From contig CM026421.1 in assembly GCA_014871385.1 (NCBI GenBank), forward strand, positions 20,326,865 to 20,390,864: DNA of 64,000 nt, given 5' to 3'. Numbering within the stretch: position 1 is the stretch's first letter; each line of letters starts with the position of its first letter. The notes under the pieces are model-generated. The model saw only the letters and a list, made by a program, of their open reading frames with translations, was not told the DNA's origin and made no database searches. Position numbers and translations under genes: made by a program. Positions 48,108 through 59,159 of this stretch are shown here, piece by piece. Origin of the DNA: Ceratodon purpureus (Eukaryota > Streptophyta > Bryopsida > Pseudoditrichales > Ditrichaceae).

Positions 48108-48495
48108 TTGTCCTGTAACCAACCACTTAAGCAATCTGACCTATATTTAGCAGTGGTGAATCTTAAAAAAAAATGACGGCGTATTGCAACATATAATTTG
48201 TTTTTCAAAACTATGGTGGTCCTATTTTTTGTTGATGATCAAACCCAAAACCAACCACTACAAGATGCATGAACTGAAAATTGCTCTTGGCTATAATCAA
48301 TCATGCTGAAAATGAAAACTAGTTGCTCACATGCTCCCACTCCATACTCCACTCCACATCAACCTAGTGGCTCACGTGCTCCCACTCCATACTCCACTCC
48401 ACATCAACCCAAAACCAACCTTGCATGGACCCTTCATTTTTGCAAGTCCTACAAATCACTACATTCAGTTCTCACTATGGTTGGTTACAGGACAA
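48108..48495. mobile_element. Possible MITE with 18-bp inverted ends and internal 44-bp duplication
   Basis: TTGTCCTGTAACCAACCA at 48108-48125 is the exact inverse of 48478-48495. Between them a tandem pair of about 44 bp (CTCCCACTCCATACTCCACT and flanks) covers about 48319-48407. There is no obvious target duplication and no coding sequence. It may be a small non-autonomous DNA element; chance or an unrelated inverted duplication is not excluded. Confidence 0.4.
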
Positions 48496-51400
48496 GTCAA
48501 CCTGATGATTTTGGGGTGGTTGTTGGTAATAGAACAGCCTCTCTTAGTTAAACTAGGAGTCCCTTATATAAAGCGGGGATAGACTTTGCCTATTTGTAAC
48601 TTTAATTTCGTGCCTTCTCTCCACTTCTCTTAGTCTAACTCTTTTCCTTAGAGCTCTCTTCGAATGAAATTACTAGTCAAGCAACTTTTGACCTGTGAAT
48701 GGAGCGTCATATTGTCTTACTTCTGACTTTCCCTGTAAGTGAGGGTTACAGCATCTCCACCATGCCGGACATGATGTCTGGTTGAGGAATGAGTAGCACA
48801 GATGCTCTATTAGTTCCCAGAATTGAGTTTTTATTGTGAATTTTGTACCTAGACCAAGTCAGAATAAGAGTATACAATAATAGCACCTATAGTCATAATA
48901 CAAGCTATCTCCAAAGTTGTTAATAGGATCATATATCATTGTCATTAGTCCAAAATCATGGATTCCTATGTTTATCCCTGACAAGTCTTGCAGCTTCCTT
49001 TGTCGCACAATGATGCAGCCCTTCTTTCTACAACCTTTGACTTTGGTAAGCCTCGTTTCATCCAAGTTTGCCACTCCCTCCATGTCTAGATACCTAGCCT
49101 ACACGTTTGAGCATCATTTCCTTGTCTCTATTAGTATACCACTCTGGCCCTTTTCATCTAGTTGATTCCTCAAATCATACTTTGGCAAAAACCCTTTGTA
49201 GATTAAGTCTCTTCCACCTCAAATCTTTATGTAAGTACACCATAAAATATATTTGAGAAAGGTTCTAATTTTGGAGTGTGGTAACTTTAATGGTGACCTT
49301 TGATTTGCAAAAGAGCGGTTTAATGATCTTCGAGACACGAGAGGCACCTTATCAAAAATGGTCCAATAATTGTATAGCTTCCAATCTCTATGTTTTTTTC
49401 ACAATTCAAAACTGATTGACATTTGGAGTTCTATTCCAAAGCAAAACTAGAGGAAGATAGATCAATCTCACACTCTAAAGACATTTAAACCTTAAAACTC
49501 CTTTAATTCAGATTAAGATTTAGGCTTTACAGTTTGCTAGATGATATAATAAAAATAAGTATTTTGGTATAAATTCTTTTATAGAGGAAGATCAAATTGC
49601 AATCTAGTTGGGTGACTTTAAAATAAAAAATTAAAAAAAATTTAACGATTTTTTTACAAACCACCTCTCTTCAAATTTATGGTAATCACGACTATTAAAT
49701 TTAAATAATGTTTGTTTTCAAGACTTTCTCTAATTGAATTTAGGTTTACTCTCAAAAAGATTCCAAAAAATTTTCTTAGAATTTTTCAGGTAAGTTGAAT
49801 CATATTATCAAAAACCTATTGACATTGTCAACCAACCACAATTGAAATATCTATAAATTCAACCAGAACAAGCTTCAAAGTTTGACTAAAGAAAAATTGT
49901 AAAAGTTGCTCAAAACAATACATTGCTTAGATTGAAATTTAAACGGAATGAAATAAAAAGGGTGAATTTTGGCACCTCTTGCTCCAAAACCACCACAAAA
50001 ACATTCAAAGAAACTTATACTTGCAAGGACAATCTACTATATCAATACACCACTTTCACCTCATTCAAACAAGTAAATCAAGCTAAAAGGAGACATCTTA
50101 CGTCTACACATAGTGAAATGCACTTTAATCCAAGAAAAAAAATCACCACCTTCCTCAAAATCACAAAAAAATGAATTAACTCTAGAACAAGGATCTTCCT
50201 CGTGAATCACAAAGGTCTTCCAACAATCAAGCACAACAACTAAGTCAACCACTCAATGTAAACCTCAGTTCACCCTCAATCCAATCCAATCATAGATTGC
50301 TACAGCATTTTATGCTTTCTACAGTTTAAGTATCCAGGCTAAAGTCGAAAGGCCTCAAAACTACCAAAAACCTTCAAAACTAGACTTTTTCAATACGGTG
50401 TGATTGTCTCAACTTCAACCTCCAAGCTGATTGAACCATCCAAACATATCCAACAACAAAAGCTCTACTCTATAGCATACTACAACAAGTAAGGTCATTC
50501 TCAAACTTTGAATTCATCTACCATTCATACCCTAAATCCTAAATCAGGTACTCAAGCTAAAACAAAGGTTGGTGACTCCACTCAAAGTTACATGCCATTT
50601 GATAAATATACAAATAAGCAAACTTCCTCCAAACCACAAAATTATTAATTAAAAATATAATAAAGAACTTTCTAATAAACAACAAAATTATTTGAACACT
50701 CGATCATAACAACTAAGTCCACAACTTTGTGTGAACCTCTATCTTTCACCCTAAATCCAAACTAATTATAATATGCAACATCATTTTAGCAATTTAATCT
50801 TGATGATTGTACGAAATGCCAAATTTTGTGGTATGACACTGTCCAAAATCTATGGGAACTCATAGTGATGAACTTGTAATCAAAGTACAACATAGCAGTC
50901 TAACATTCAATCAAGTGTGTCTCACTTAATTTTGAGATGTTTGTTATTAAAACCAATAAGAATTGCACGTCATCCTGCCGTAAACTTTGATGACCCAATT
51001 ATTCTTAAAACTCAACTTGCTACCCCATGATTTCTTCATTTCCAATTGAAGTTTCCATGTGTCTAACAATCATCATGTATTCAAGAGACATGATGCAATC
51101 ATACAATAAAGGACTAAATTATGATGAGTGAGGGGGTAATGAGTACAATTCATAACAACTTAATCCATGATGACTACAAGGCTTGAATCTGCTTGAATTT
51201 TCAAGCAAAGTGTCGATGTTTCCAACCTCCGCCAACTCTAGAAATTTACATTGATCGATGACTTGATACCTGGCAATTCCAAGGATGGGTAACCTTCTAA
51301 ATTGTATTACGATCTTCCTTCTTTCTTTCTCTACCAGATAGGATTTGATGGAAGAGTGCAATATGTTAAATGGTGTAAGGATGGTGACTATTACAGTAAC

Positions 51401-51726
51401 ATTCTCTAAGCAGCGTCGTCAGGGTTGTATAGGCAGGTTTCTCTGCAAAACATCTGGGTAAGACCACAATCATGCTGGATATTGTCAGCGTGGCGGTGTG
51501 TCTGCAGACTCCCAGCTGAAGTGGGCTAATGGAGCAACAAACAGTGATTTGAGGCTGCGGCTATCTGGTATTCACTGCCTGACATGCATCATGTGATTAG
51601 AGGGACTAGGTGCAGCCTTGCCTTGAAATCCAGACCATGATGGAAACTTAGAGAAACGAAACTTGAATCCGCCACATTCTCCAAACAAACGCGCTCATGG
51701 AGCGACACCTCTTCTTGAGTGGAGCG
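48496..51726. other. Spacer between the RETICULATA-related gene and the tRNA array
   Basis: No gene. The part from 49,500 to 51,000 is A+T-rich with weak internal repetition: AACAACTAAGTC recurs near 50236 and 50709 in similar surroundings. Minus-strand text near 51170-51330 resembles the edge of the tRNA unit near 51690-51810 (both encode LAEVG...NSSRF), a diverged relative of the repeat border. Confidence 0.4.
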
Positions 51727-51935
51727 GGATTTAAAAGGATGGAATCGTGAGGAATTGGCAGGTTTGACAACCGTCCCAGTCTCACCAACCTCGGCAAGTT
51801 TAGAATACCGCACCAGTCAGCATTTATGAGAAGAAAGCTGCACATTCCTGGCATCTTCTTGGGACCCAGCTCGTGACCGGCGCCTCGCTGTCGCAGCCTG
51901 AGCCGGTTCGGGGTGGGGGAGGGTGAGAAATCCCT

Positions 51936-52009
51936 GATTTCGTGGTGTAGTTGGTTATCACATCAGTCTAACACACTGAAGGTCTCCGGTTCGAACCCGG
52001 GCGAAATCA
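51936..52009 (+). tRNA. tRNA-Val-AAC: tRNA-Val (anticodon AAC)
   Basis: 74 nt with a 7-bp acceptor stem (GATTTCG/CGAAATC), anticodon loop CTAACAC, T arm with GGTTCGAAC and discriminator A. No intron. First gene of the trio; only 2 nt separate it from tRNA-Glu. Confidence 0.97.
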
Positions 52010-52011
52010 TT

Positions 52012-52083
52012 TCCATAATAGTCTAGTGGTTAGGATACCTGGCTTTCACCCAGGCGACCCGGGTTCGAGCCCCGGTTATGGAA
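52012..52083 (+). tRNA. tRNA-Glu-TTC: tRNA-Glu (anticodon TTC)
   Basis: 72 nt; acceptor stem TCCATAA/TTATGGA, anticodon loop CTTTCAC, T arm GGTTCGAGC. No intron, no internal Pol III stop. Confidence 0.97.
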
Positions 52084-52096
52084 TGACACGTGTCAT
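52083..52096. other. Palindromic spacer between tRNA-Glu and tRNA-Phe
   Basis: ATGACACGTGTCAT is a perfect 14-bp palindrome with a CACGTG core (G-box type). Its first base is the discriminator of tRNA-Glu; the rest is the whole 13-nt spacer. The same spacer is in all four trios. In an RNA it could fold into a small stem between the two tRNAs. Confidence 0.8.
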
Positions 52097-52101
52097 GCGG
52101 G

Positions 52102-52144
<43 letters not shown>

Positions 52145-52169
52145 GCGTGTTCGATCCACGCTCACCGCA
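52097..52169 (+). tRNA. tRNA-Phe-GAA: tRNA-Phe (anticodon GAA)
   Basis: 73 nt; anticodon loop CTGAAGA, T arm TGTTCGATC, discriminator A. The acceptor stem GCGGGGA/TCACCGC has one G-A mismatch, which is usual in plant tRNA-Phe. Confidence 0.97.
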
Positions 52170-52179
52170 TTACTCCTTC

Positions 52180-52183
52180 TTTT
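52180..52183 (+). terminator. Pol III terminator after the tRNA trio
   Basis: The first run of four T on the coding strand after tRNA-Val is TTTT here, 11 nt past tRNA-Phe. None lies inside the trio, so one Pol III transcript could carry all three tRNAs. Confidence 0.75.
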
Positions 52184-52188
52184 GAAAA

Positions 52189-52213
52189 ATAGATAGATAG
52201 ATAGATAGATAGA
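52189..52213 (+). repeat. GATA microsatellite
   Basis: About six copies of GATA directly after the terminator; present in every copy of the unit. Confidence 0.9.
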
Positions 52214-53752
52214 AACACTAGCCCTTTAGCAGGGCCGGCGTGAATAAAGTGTCCGTTTGTGGTGCCATTGACCCGGTGCCTCAAAATATCTACTATTTGG
52301 ATATTATATGAATTAGTTATGAGTTTTGAAGATGTCACCAAAATATACTCTCCACAAAGATAAACCAAGACTAGCATTTATAACTTATCATGTCATTCTT
52401 AGAAAGTAGGTGAATGGTCAATCAAGTGGATCAAACATCATGGTATTGAAAAAAGTTTTTCCACATCCACCTCCTAAGATCAAACAACATGTTAGCAATA
52501 ATGTTCCAAATCACTCTCAACCTTATAAAAATGGAAAGCCTACACTCATTGATGAAATGTTTGAAACCTTTGTTTTACTTTAATATAGCATGCAAGGGAT
52601 GTTGGTCTTAGCACCAACAAGGTACATTGGATGCCAAAGAGAAGGCTTTGGCTTGTAACATCCTCTCATAAGATGCTGTCAAATAGTCAATTGTGGTTTC
52701 AAGTCTGCTTGCATGGATTATTGTTAAAAGTTTTAAATCATTATTGTGGAAGATTTGAAGTTCTTGGTGATAAATAGAGTTATGGTCTTATTCTATATGT
52801 GAGAATCACTTTTGATTTGGTTGTGATTTAAGAATTTAGAGGGGTCCATGAATCTCATTATTGAAATGTTAGAATTCAATCATGAAAGATTTTCATCAGA
52901 CTCTAGTGTTCACAATATCACAATTGACTATAGTATCAACATGGCTGCTCATTTTGTGAATTTTGATGCCAATATTGCCAGCTTTGGATGAGGATTTTTT
53001 GTCATTGATATTAGAGATCCAACATTCATAATAAGGCCATATTATCTCTTTTTAAAGACCACAAAATGACAAGATGTTTTTGCTTTAAACACCTAGTCTT
53101 TTGCTTAATACCTTATGATGAACTACTTCATTGATGTTGGACCTACATCTTATAAATATGCGGATGTTTTTTGTTAAATACACTACAATCAAAATTGATT
53201 GGTGAAATTCTTTTTTCATATATAATTTTCTTATTTATCTACCTATTATGTATTTTGTACAAATATTCAAAAGGTGGGGTTATGTATTTTGTGTTTTGAT
53301 TGTATTGAATGCTACATATGACGTTGCAAGATTATTACATGCAAGGATTCCCGCAAGGCAGTGAACAACAAGGTATGAGCAAGCCAATTTCTTTTTGATC
53401 AACAAAGGCGAGCTCCACAATTAGCAGCAGGTTACACACAATGGAAGAGCACTGGAGCCCAAGTTTAATAGGGTTTAGTTCAAAATCCCGAGAGATACCC
53501 TCTGGTATGTATACACCAATCCTATCCAGCACTTACGCAACTTCATCAGCAACCCTATCGTCCTAGCCATCCGAATACTACACATTGGGCAGTCAGAGAA
53601 ATAGGTCTTGAAGAAAAATCGTAGTAGGTTCCACACCGACGACCTCCATATGTACAAACACCGAGGCTCAACCTTGGCAATCAAGTCCACTTCTTCGCGG
53701 CATCATCAATCTGTGGAGGTGCATTGAAATGCAGAGCTCCCAAGCGTGCAAG

Positions 53753-54370
53753 TCAATAATTCTCTGATGCATCGGAATCTGAAGAGTCCGGATATGGCAC
53801 GAGGGGACCCGACACCTTCACCACCACTGCTCCATCAGCAGCACTAGAGAGAATCACGCGGGAAGGACCAACGCCATCGCCCACAACAACTATTCTAGCA
53901 ACTGCACCACAATGAGGACCACTGAAGCCGGAAGAACCCCCGCCACAAAGTGGATCGCCATTGTGGCGAAGCAAAGCAGAAGAGCTTATGATCATCTTAC
54001 CCTTTCCCTTGCAACAAATGGTTCGTTTCTTTGCCACGGGATAATCGCCCGAGGACGCTGGAGCTGCCACTGAGTTAGCATCCGAGTTGGGCTGCACGGA
54101 GAGATCAATAGGATGGGCGGCACATGCTTCCGGCACTGCCAACACAAGAATCACGCGATCCATCAGGTAATCCTTGAAGAGCAAACCAGCCAAAGCCTCC
54201 AACTTCCGGATGTGTCGCCACACCTTGGGATTCCACCTTGGCCGGACAATTGACGTAGTAATCAGCAAACGGCTCAAAGTAGGGGTCTGAGGATAGCGCA
54301 GATTCTTCCGCTCCAAAACATAGTGGACATGCGAGAGCCATCCACACACGTTGCCCTGCCTACCAGACAT
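53753..54370 (-). CDS. Unrecognised ORF of the tRNA repeat unit, 205 aa (copy L1)
   Basis: Frame from ATG at 54370 (MSGRQGN) to a stop at 53753, opposite in strand to the tRNAs; the frame stays open upstream to 54451. The middle is basic and helical (WNPKVWRHIRKLEALAGLLF), with a KKRTICCKGKGK patch, a Gly/Ser-rich region and an acidic tail (PYPDSSDSDASENY). No known domain. Predicted protein is identical in the copies at 59160-59777 and 62578-63195, but identity here reflects recent duplication and does not prove that it is a gene. Confidence 0.4.
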   Translation of the reverse strand: MSGRQGNVCGWLSHVHYVLERKNLRYPQTPTLSRLLITTSIVRPRWNPKVWRHIRKLEALAGLLFKDYLMDRVILVLAVPEACAAHPIDLSVQPNSDANSVAAPASSGDYPVAKKRTICCKGKGKMIISSSALLRHNGDPLCGGGSSGFSGPHCGAVARIVVVGDGVGPSRVILSSAADGAVVVKVSGPLVPYPDSSDSDASENY

Positions 54371-55353
54371 TGTGTAAAACAATCCGCCAGACAAGTTCAG
54401 CAATGAGACAGCACCAACTCCACCAACACGACCAAATCCGACTTCGAACAAGAGGGAGGAAAAAGACGCACCTGCCCATTTTTACAGAGAGCAAGAAGGG
54501 AGGCCCGCAAGACATTGCCTCACCCAACGCATCACCCATCAAGAAGCCTCACAAACCTTAACCTGTCACTTATACCCGTAACCCTAGTCATCACTTTTCA
54601 GTTCATGAGAGGTAGACAGTCACTTCAAAGCGCAACATCATCAAGTGCGACTAACGAGAAGATTCGACGCAACACTACATGGCACCCTCGCCACCACCAA
54701 GTCGAATTGCAATGAGACCCTATTGCACATTCACAGGGAGAAGCTGGTCTCATTCTACACCCTTGTGCACAGTGAGTCCCCAGCTCTAGTGAACATGTCA
54801 GCATTAGACTAGGTTTTAATGCAAGGAACCCCACTAGTAGTCTCTGAAAAGCTCTCGCTTCTCTCTTTCTTCTTTAGTTGTGCTAGGCTGAGGGTTTCCG
54901 TCCCTCCCGAGGGCAACATCCCTTCAGCTCCAGAGACAGTTAGTTAGTTTGGCTGGAAGTAGTTCAGCTGATTTTGTTTTGAGTTCTCTTTCGGGGCTTG
55001 GTTTTCCATGGATTTCCTTGCTCGGGGTCGTCACGCTAGGGTCAATTGACGAGAATGTGACGCGTGGACGACCCCAAGGACCGGTCCCTGATCCTTCCCC
55101 GTTTTTTGGGTTTTGTTTTGTTTTGCTGTTTTTAACCCCGGTGCGGATTTAAAAGGATGGAATCGTGAGGAATTGGCAGGTTTGACAACCGTCCCAGTCT
55201 CACCAACCTCGGCAAGTTTAGAATACCGCACCAGTCAGCATTTATGAGAAGAAAGCTGCACATTCCTGGCATCTTCTTGGGACCCAGCTCGTGACCGGCG
55301 CCTCGCTGTCGCAGCCTGAGCCGGTTCGGGGTGGGGGAGGGTGAGAAATCCCT

Positions 55354-55427
55354 GATTTCGTGGTGTAGTTGGTTATCACATCAGTCTAACACACTGAAGG
55401 TCTCCGGTTCGAACCCGGGCGAAATCA
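55354..55427 (+). tRNA. tRNA-Val-AAC: tRNA-Val (anticodon AAC)
   Basis: Second copy, exactly 3418 bp from the first; same stems and loop. Confidence 0.97.
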
Positions 55428-55429
55428 TT

Positions 55430-55501
55430 TCCATAATAGTCTAGTGGTTAGGATACCTGGCTTTCACCCAGGCGACCCGGGTTCGAGCCCCGGTTATGGA
55501 A
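55430..55501 (+). tRNA. tRNA-Glu-TTC: tRNA-Glu (anticodon TTC)
   Basis: Second copy in the plus-strand array; anticodon loop CTTTCAC. Confidence 0.97.
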
Positions 55502-55514
55502 TGACACGTGTCAT

Positions 55515-55519
55515 GCGGG

Positions 55520-55562
<43 letters not shown>

Positions 55563-55587
55563 GCGTGTTCGATCCACGCTCACCGCA
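55515..55587 (+). tRNA. tRNA-Phe-GAA: tRNA-Phe (anticodon GAA)
   Basis: Second copy in the plus-strand array, followed by the same TTTT terminator and GATA tract. Confidence 0.97.
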
Positions 55588-56371
55588 TTACTCCTTCTTT
55601 TGAAAAATAGATAGATAGATAGATAGATAGAAACACTAGCCCTTTAGCAGGGCCGGCGTGAATAAAGTGTCCGTTTGTGGTGCCATTGACCCGGTGCCTC
55701 AAAATATCTACTATTTGGATATTATATGAATTAGTTATGAGTTTTGAAGATGTCACCAAAATATACTCTCCACAAAGATAAACCAAGACTAGCATTTATA
55801 ACTTATCATGTCATTCTTAGAAAGTAGGTGAATGGTCAATCAAGTGGATCAAACATCATGGTATTGAAAAAAGTTTTTCCACATCCACCTCCTAAGATCA
55901 AACAACATGTTAGCAATAATGTTCCAAATCACTCTCAACCTTATAAAAATGGAAAGCCTACACTCATTGATGAAATGTTTGAAACCTTTGTTTTACTTTA
56001 ATATAGCATGCAAGGGATGTTGGTCTTAGCACCAACAAGGTACATTGGATGCCAAAGAGAAGGCTTTGGCTTGTAACATCCTCTCATAAGATGCTGTCAA
56101 ATAGTCAATTGTGGTTTCAAGTCTGCTTGCATGGATTATTGTTAAAAGTTTTAAATCATTATTGTGGAAGATTTGAAGTTCTTGGTGATAAATAGAGTTA
56201 TGGTCTTATTCTATATGTGAGAATCACTTTTGATTTGGTTGTGATTTAAGAATTTAGAGGGGTCCATGAATCTCATTATTGAAATGTTAGAATTCAATCA
56301 TGAAAGATTTTCATCAGACTCTAGTGTTCACAATATCACAATTGACTATAGTATCAACATGGCTGCTGGGC

Positions 56372-56398
56372 TTTAGGGTTTAGATTTAGGGTTTAGGG
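56372..56398 (+). repeat. Telomere-like tract, TTTAGGG orientation
   Basis: About four degenerate TTTAGGG units directly after the broken end of repeat unit L2. The G-rich strand runs rightwards, the orientation of a chromosome end that points right. Confidence 0.8.
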
Positions 56399-56404
56399 GC
56401 TTAC

Positions 56405-56995
56405 ACCACACCCCTCGTGTAATTGGACACACTCACTCCATGTCCTCGAAGGATCACATTGGTGTGACCCGGGTGTAGGCAGACAATGTGACTTGGGTGT
56501 AGCAGGCACTCTCACAACTCATCTCTGTGGGGTACATTGGTGTGACCCCGGGTGTAGGCGGGCAGTGTGCCGCTTGGTGTAAGCTGGGACACTCACACCT
56601 CACCTCCTTGAGGGTACACGGGTGTGGGCCGATGCGCTCACACCTCAATTCCGTGAGCTTACACCACACCCCCGGTGTACTTGGACACACTCACACCTCG
56701 TCCTCCCAGGATCACACCGGTGTGACCCCGGGTGTAGGCCGATGCACTGTCATCATATATCTAAAGAGGTCACAGTGGTGTGACCTCGAGTGTCAGCGGA
56801 CACGCTCACACCTCATCTCCGTGAGGTTACACCAGTGTGATCCTGGTGTAGGCGGACAGTGTGACTTGGGTGTAGGCTGAGACACTCACACCTCATCTCC
56901 GTGAGGGTACACCGGTGTGTGATCCCAAGTGTGGGTCTATGCGCTCACACCTCATCTCTTTGGAGTTACACTTGTGTGACCCCTAGTGTAGGAGG
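56405..56995 (+). repeat. Degenerate minisatellite, period about 60 bp
   Basis: About nine variable copies built from CTCACACCTCATCTCCGTGA, a TACACCGGTGTGA-type palindrome and a CCGGGTGTAGGC box. Copies differ in length and sequence, so it is older than the flanking units. This is the centre of the inverted arrangement. Confidence 0.8.
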
Positions 56996-57617
56996 GGCGA
57001 TGACAGGAAAGAGTGTGCGCTAGGAAGACGGTGTTGTTGCTGTTTGAAGGGCGCCGGTGTGAAGTACGCTACACCGAGGATCATATAGTCTAAAGCCCAA
57101 AAACTGGATTAAGCAAATCCCACATCCAAAGTCACATCTCAGACTCCAAATGAACTCGACCCTAAAACCTCAACCTCCCAATTCTCATTTCATCCTTGAT
57201 CTGCCCGCATTGGTGATAGAGCGCCCTAGATGTCGCCGACGATTGGCTGCTGGTTGTGTTGCAATCCTCCTCAACGAGCCCCTCTCTCAATAGTGCCGAT
57301 GGAACACAGCCCACTTGCACATGCTTTCTAGAATACTTCGACAAGACAGAACTTCAAAGTGAAAAATTGTTCGGGCCGTGCCATTCGTAATTACAACATT
57401 GATTTCCGAACGCTACCACGACCAAACCGCCTCTACCCACAGCAATGTCAACGATTTCAATTAGTTCCCTCTTCTCACGATCGGTTTCCTTCTCCCTGAC
57501 TCGCCAATTGGCTTTGCAGCTTCACCTCTCGACCCACTTATCCATCGTACTTACTCATGTAGATTACGGACTGTAGAGATGGCCCCCAGTGGCTCAGGCT
57601 TTAGGGATTACACCACA
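56996..57617. other. Unique part of the centre between the arms
   Basis: About 600 bp of non-repeated sequence with no convincing ORF between the minisatellite and the right telomere-like tract. Confidence 0.5.
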
Positions 57618-57657
57618 CCCTAAAACCCTAAAACCCTAAAACCCTAAACCCTAAAAC
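57618..57657 (+). repeat. Telomere-like tract, CCCTAAA orientation
   Basis: Five units, one of them CCCTAAA and the others the eight-base form CCCTAAAA, directly before the broken end of unit R1. Orientation is that of a chromosome end that points left. Confidence 0.85.
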
Positions 57658-57942
57658 TTCTTTCAACACCATGATGTTTAATCCACTTGATTGACCATTC
57701 ACCTACTTTCTAAGAATGACATGATAAGTTATAAATGCTAGTCTTGGTTTATCTTTGTGGAGAGTATATTTTGGTGACATCTTCAAAACTCATAACTAAT
57801 TCATATAATATCCAAATAGTAGATATTTTGAGGCACCGGGTCAATGGCACCACAAACGGACACTTTATTCACGCCGGCCCTGCTAAAGGGCTAGTGTTTC
57901 TATCTATCTATCTATCTATCTATTTTTCAAAAGAAGGAGTAA

Positions 57943-57967
57943 TGCGGTGAGCGTGGATCGAACACGC

Positions 57968-58010
<43 letters not shown>

Positions 58011-58015
58011 CCCGC
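57943..58015 (-). tRNA. tRNA-Phe-GAA: tRNA-Phe (anticodon GAA)
   Basis: Third copy, inverted arm; same sequence features as 52097-52169. Confidence 0.97.
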
Positions 58016-58028
58016 ATGACACGTGTCA

Positions 58029-58100
58029 TTCCATAACCGGGGCTCGAACCCGGGTCGCCTGGGTGAAAGCCAGGTATCCTAACCACTAGACTATTATGGA
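58029..58100 (-). tRNA. tRNA-Glu-TTC: tRNA-Glu (anticodon TTC)
   Basis: Third copy, inverted arm; separated from tRNA-Phe by the same CACGTG palindrome. Confidence 0.97.
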
Positions 58101-58102
58101 AA

Positions 58103-58176
58103 TGATTTCGCCCGGGTTCGAACCGGAGACCTTCAGTGTGTTAGACTGATGTGATAACCAACTACACCACGAAATC
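58103..58176 (-). tRNA. tRNA-Val-AAC: tRNA-Val (anticodon AAC)
   Basis: Third copy, inverted arm; promoter-proximal gene of the trio on the minus strand. Confidence 0.97.
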
Positions 58177-59159
58177 AGGGATTTCTCACCCTCCCCCACC
58201 CCGAACCGGCTCAGGCTGCGACAGCGAGGCGCCGGTCACGAGCTGGGTCCCAAGAAGATGCCAGGAATGTGCAGCTTTCTTCTCATAAATGCTGACTGGT
58301 GCGGTATTCTAAACTTGCCGAGGTTGGTGAGACTGGGACGGTTGTCAAACCTGCCAATTCCTCACGATTCCATCCTTTTAAATCCGCACCGGGGTTAAAA
58401 ACAGCAAAACAAAACAAAACCCAAAAAACGGGGAAGGATCAGGGACCGGTCCTTGGGGTCGTCCACGCGTCACATTCTCGTCAATTGACCCTAGCGTGAC
58501 GACCCCGAGCAAGGAAATCCATGGAAAACCAAGCCCCGAAAGAGAACTCAAAACAAAATCAGCTGAACTACTTCCAGCCAAACTAACTAACTGTCTCTGG
58601 AGCTGAAGGGATGTTGCCCTCGGGAGGGACGGAAACCCTCAGCCTAGCACAACTAAAGAAGAAAGAGAGAAGCGAGAGCTTTTCAGAGACTACTAGTGGG
58701 GTTCCTTGCATTAAAACCTAGTCTAATGCTGACATGTTCACTAGAGCTGGGGACTCACTGTGCACAAGGGTGTAGAATGAGACCAGCTTCTCCCTGTGAA
58801 TGTGCAATAGGGTCTCATTGCAATTCGACTTGGTGGTGGCGAGGGTGCCATGTAGTGTTGCGTCGAATCTTCTCGTTAGTCGCACTTGATGATGTTGCGC
58901 TTTGAAGTGACTGTCTACCTCTCATGAACTGAAAAGTGATGACTAGGGTTACGGGTATAAGTGACAGGTTAAGGTTTGTGAGGCTTCTTGATGGGTGATG
59001 CGTTGGGTGAGGCAATGTCTTGCGGGCCTCCCTTCTTGCTCTCTGTAAAAATGGGCAGGTGCGTCTTTTTCCTCCCTCTTGTTCGAAGTCGGATTTGGTC
59101 GTGTTGGTGGAGTTGGTGCTGTCTCATTGCTGAACTTGTCTGGCGGATTGTTTTACACA

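Larger units (their letters stand above)
51727..55144 (+). repeat. 3418-bp tRNA repeat unit, complete (left arm, L1)
   Basis: The unit starts at GGATTTAAAAGG and recurs exactly 3418 bp later. In order it carries the Val-Glu-Phe tRNA trio, a short GATA tract, about 1.5 kb of A+T-rich DNA, an ORF on the opposite strand (53753-54370) and a G+C-richer part before the next unit. Short ORFs compared with the other copies are identical, so the copies are very recent or homogenised. Confidence 0.95.
55145..56366 (+). repeat. tRNA repeat unit, first 1222 bp only (left arm, L2)
   Basis: Same sequence as the start of unit L1, broken off after CATGGCTGCT at 56366, where telomere-like sequence begins. 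Contains a full tRNA trio but lacks the 205-codon ORF. Confidence 0.95.
57655..58385 (-). repeat. tRNA repeat unit, first 731 bp only (right arm, R1, inverted)
   Basis: Reverse complement of the first 731 bp of the unit, broken about 491 bp earlier than L2, so the two arms are not cut at the same place. A few substitutions against unit R2 lie only in the first 40 bp next to the break. Confidence 0.93.

Noticed and set aside
51119-51854. LRR-like translation of the tRNA-unit border
   Set aside because: A Leu-spaced pattern appears in one frame over about 25 residues only; too little for a resistance-gene remnant.
51880-51930. Additional tRNA upstream of tRNA-Val
   Set aside because: A T-arm-like GGTTCGGGG is present, but no acceptor, D or anticodon stem can be drawn.
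56405-56995. CRISPR-like array
   Set aside because: Repeats are degenerate with no constant repeat and unique spacers; it is a eukaryotic minisatellite.
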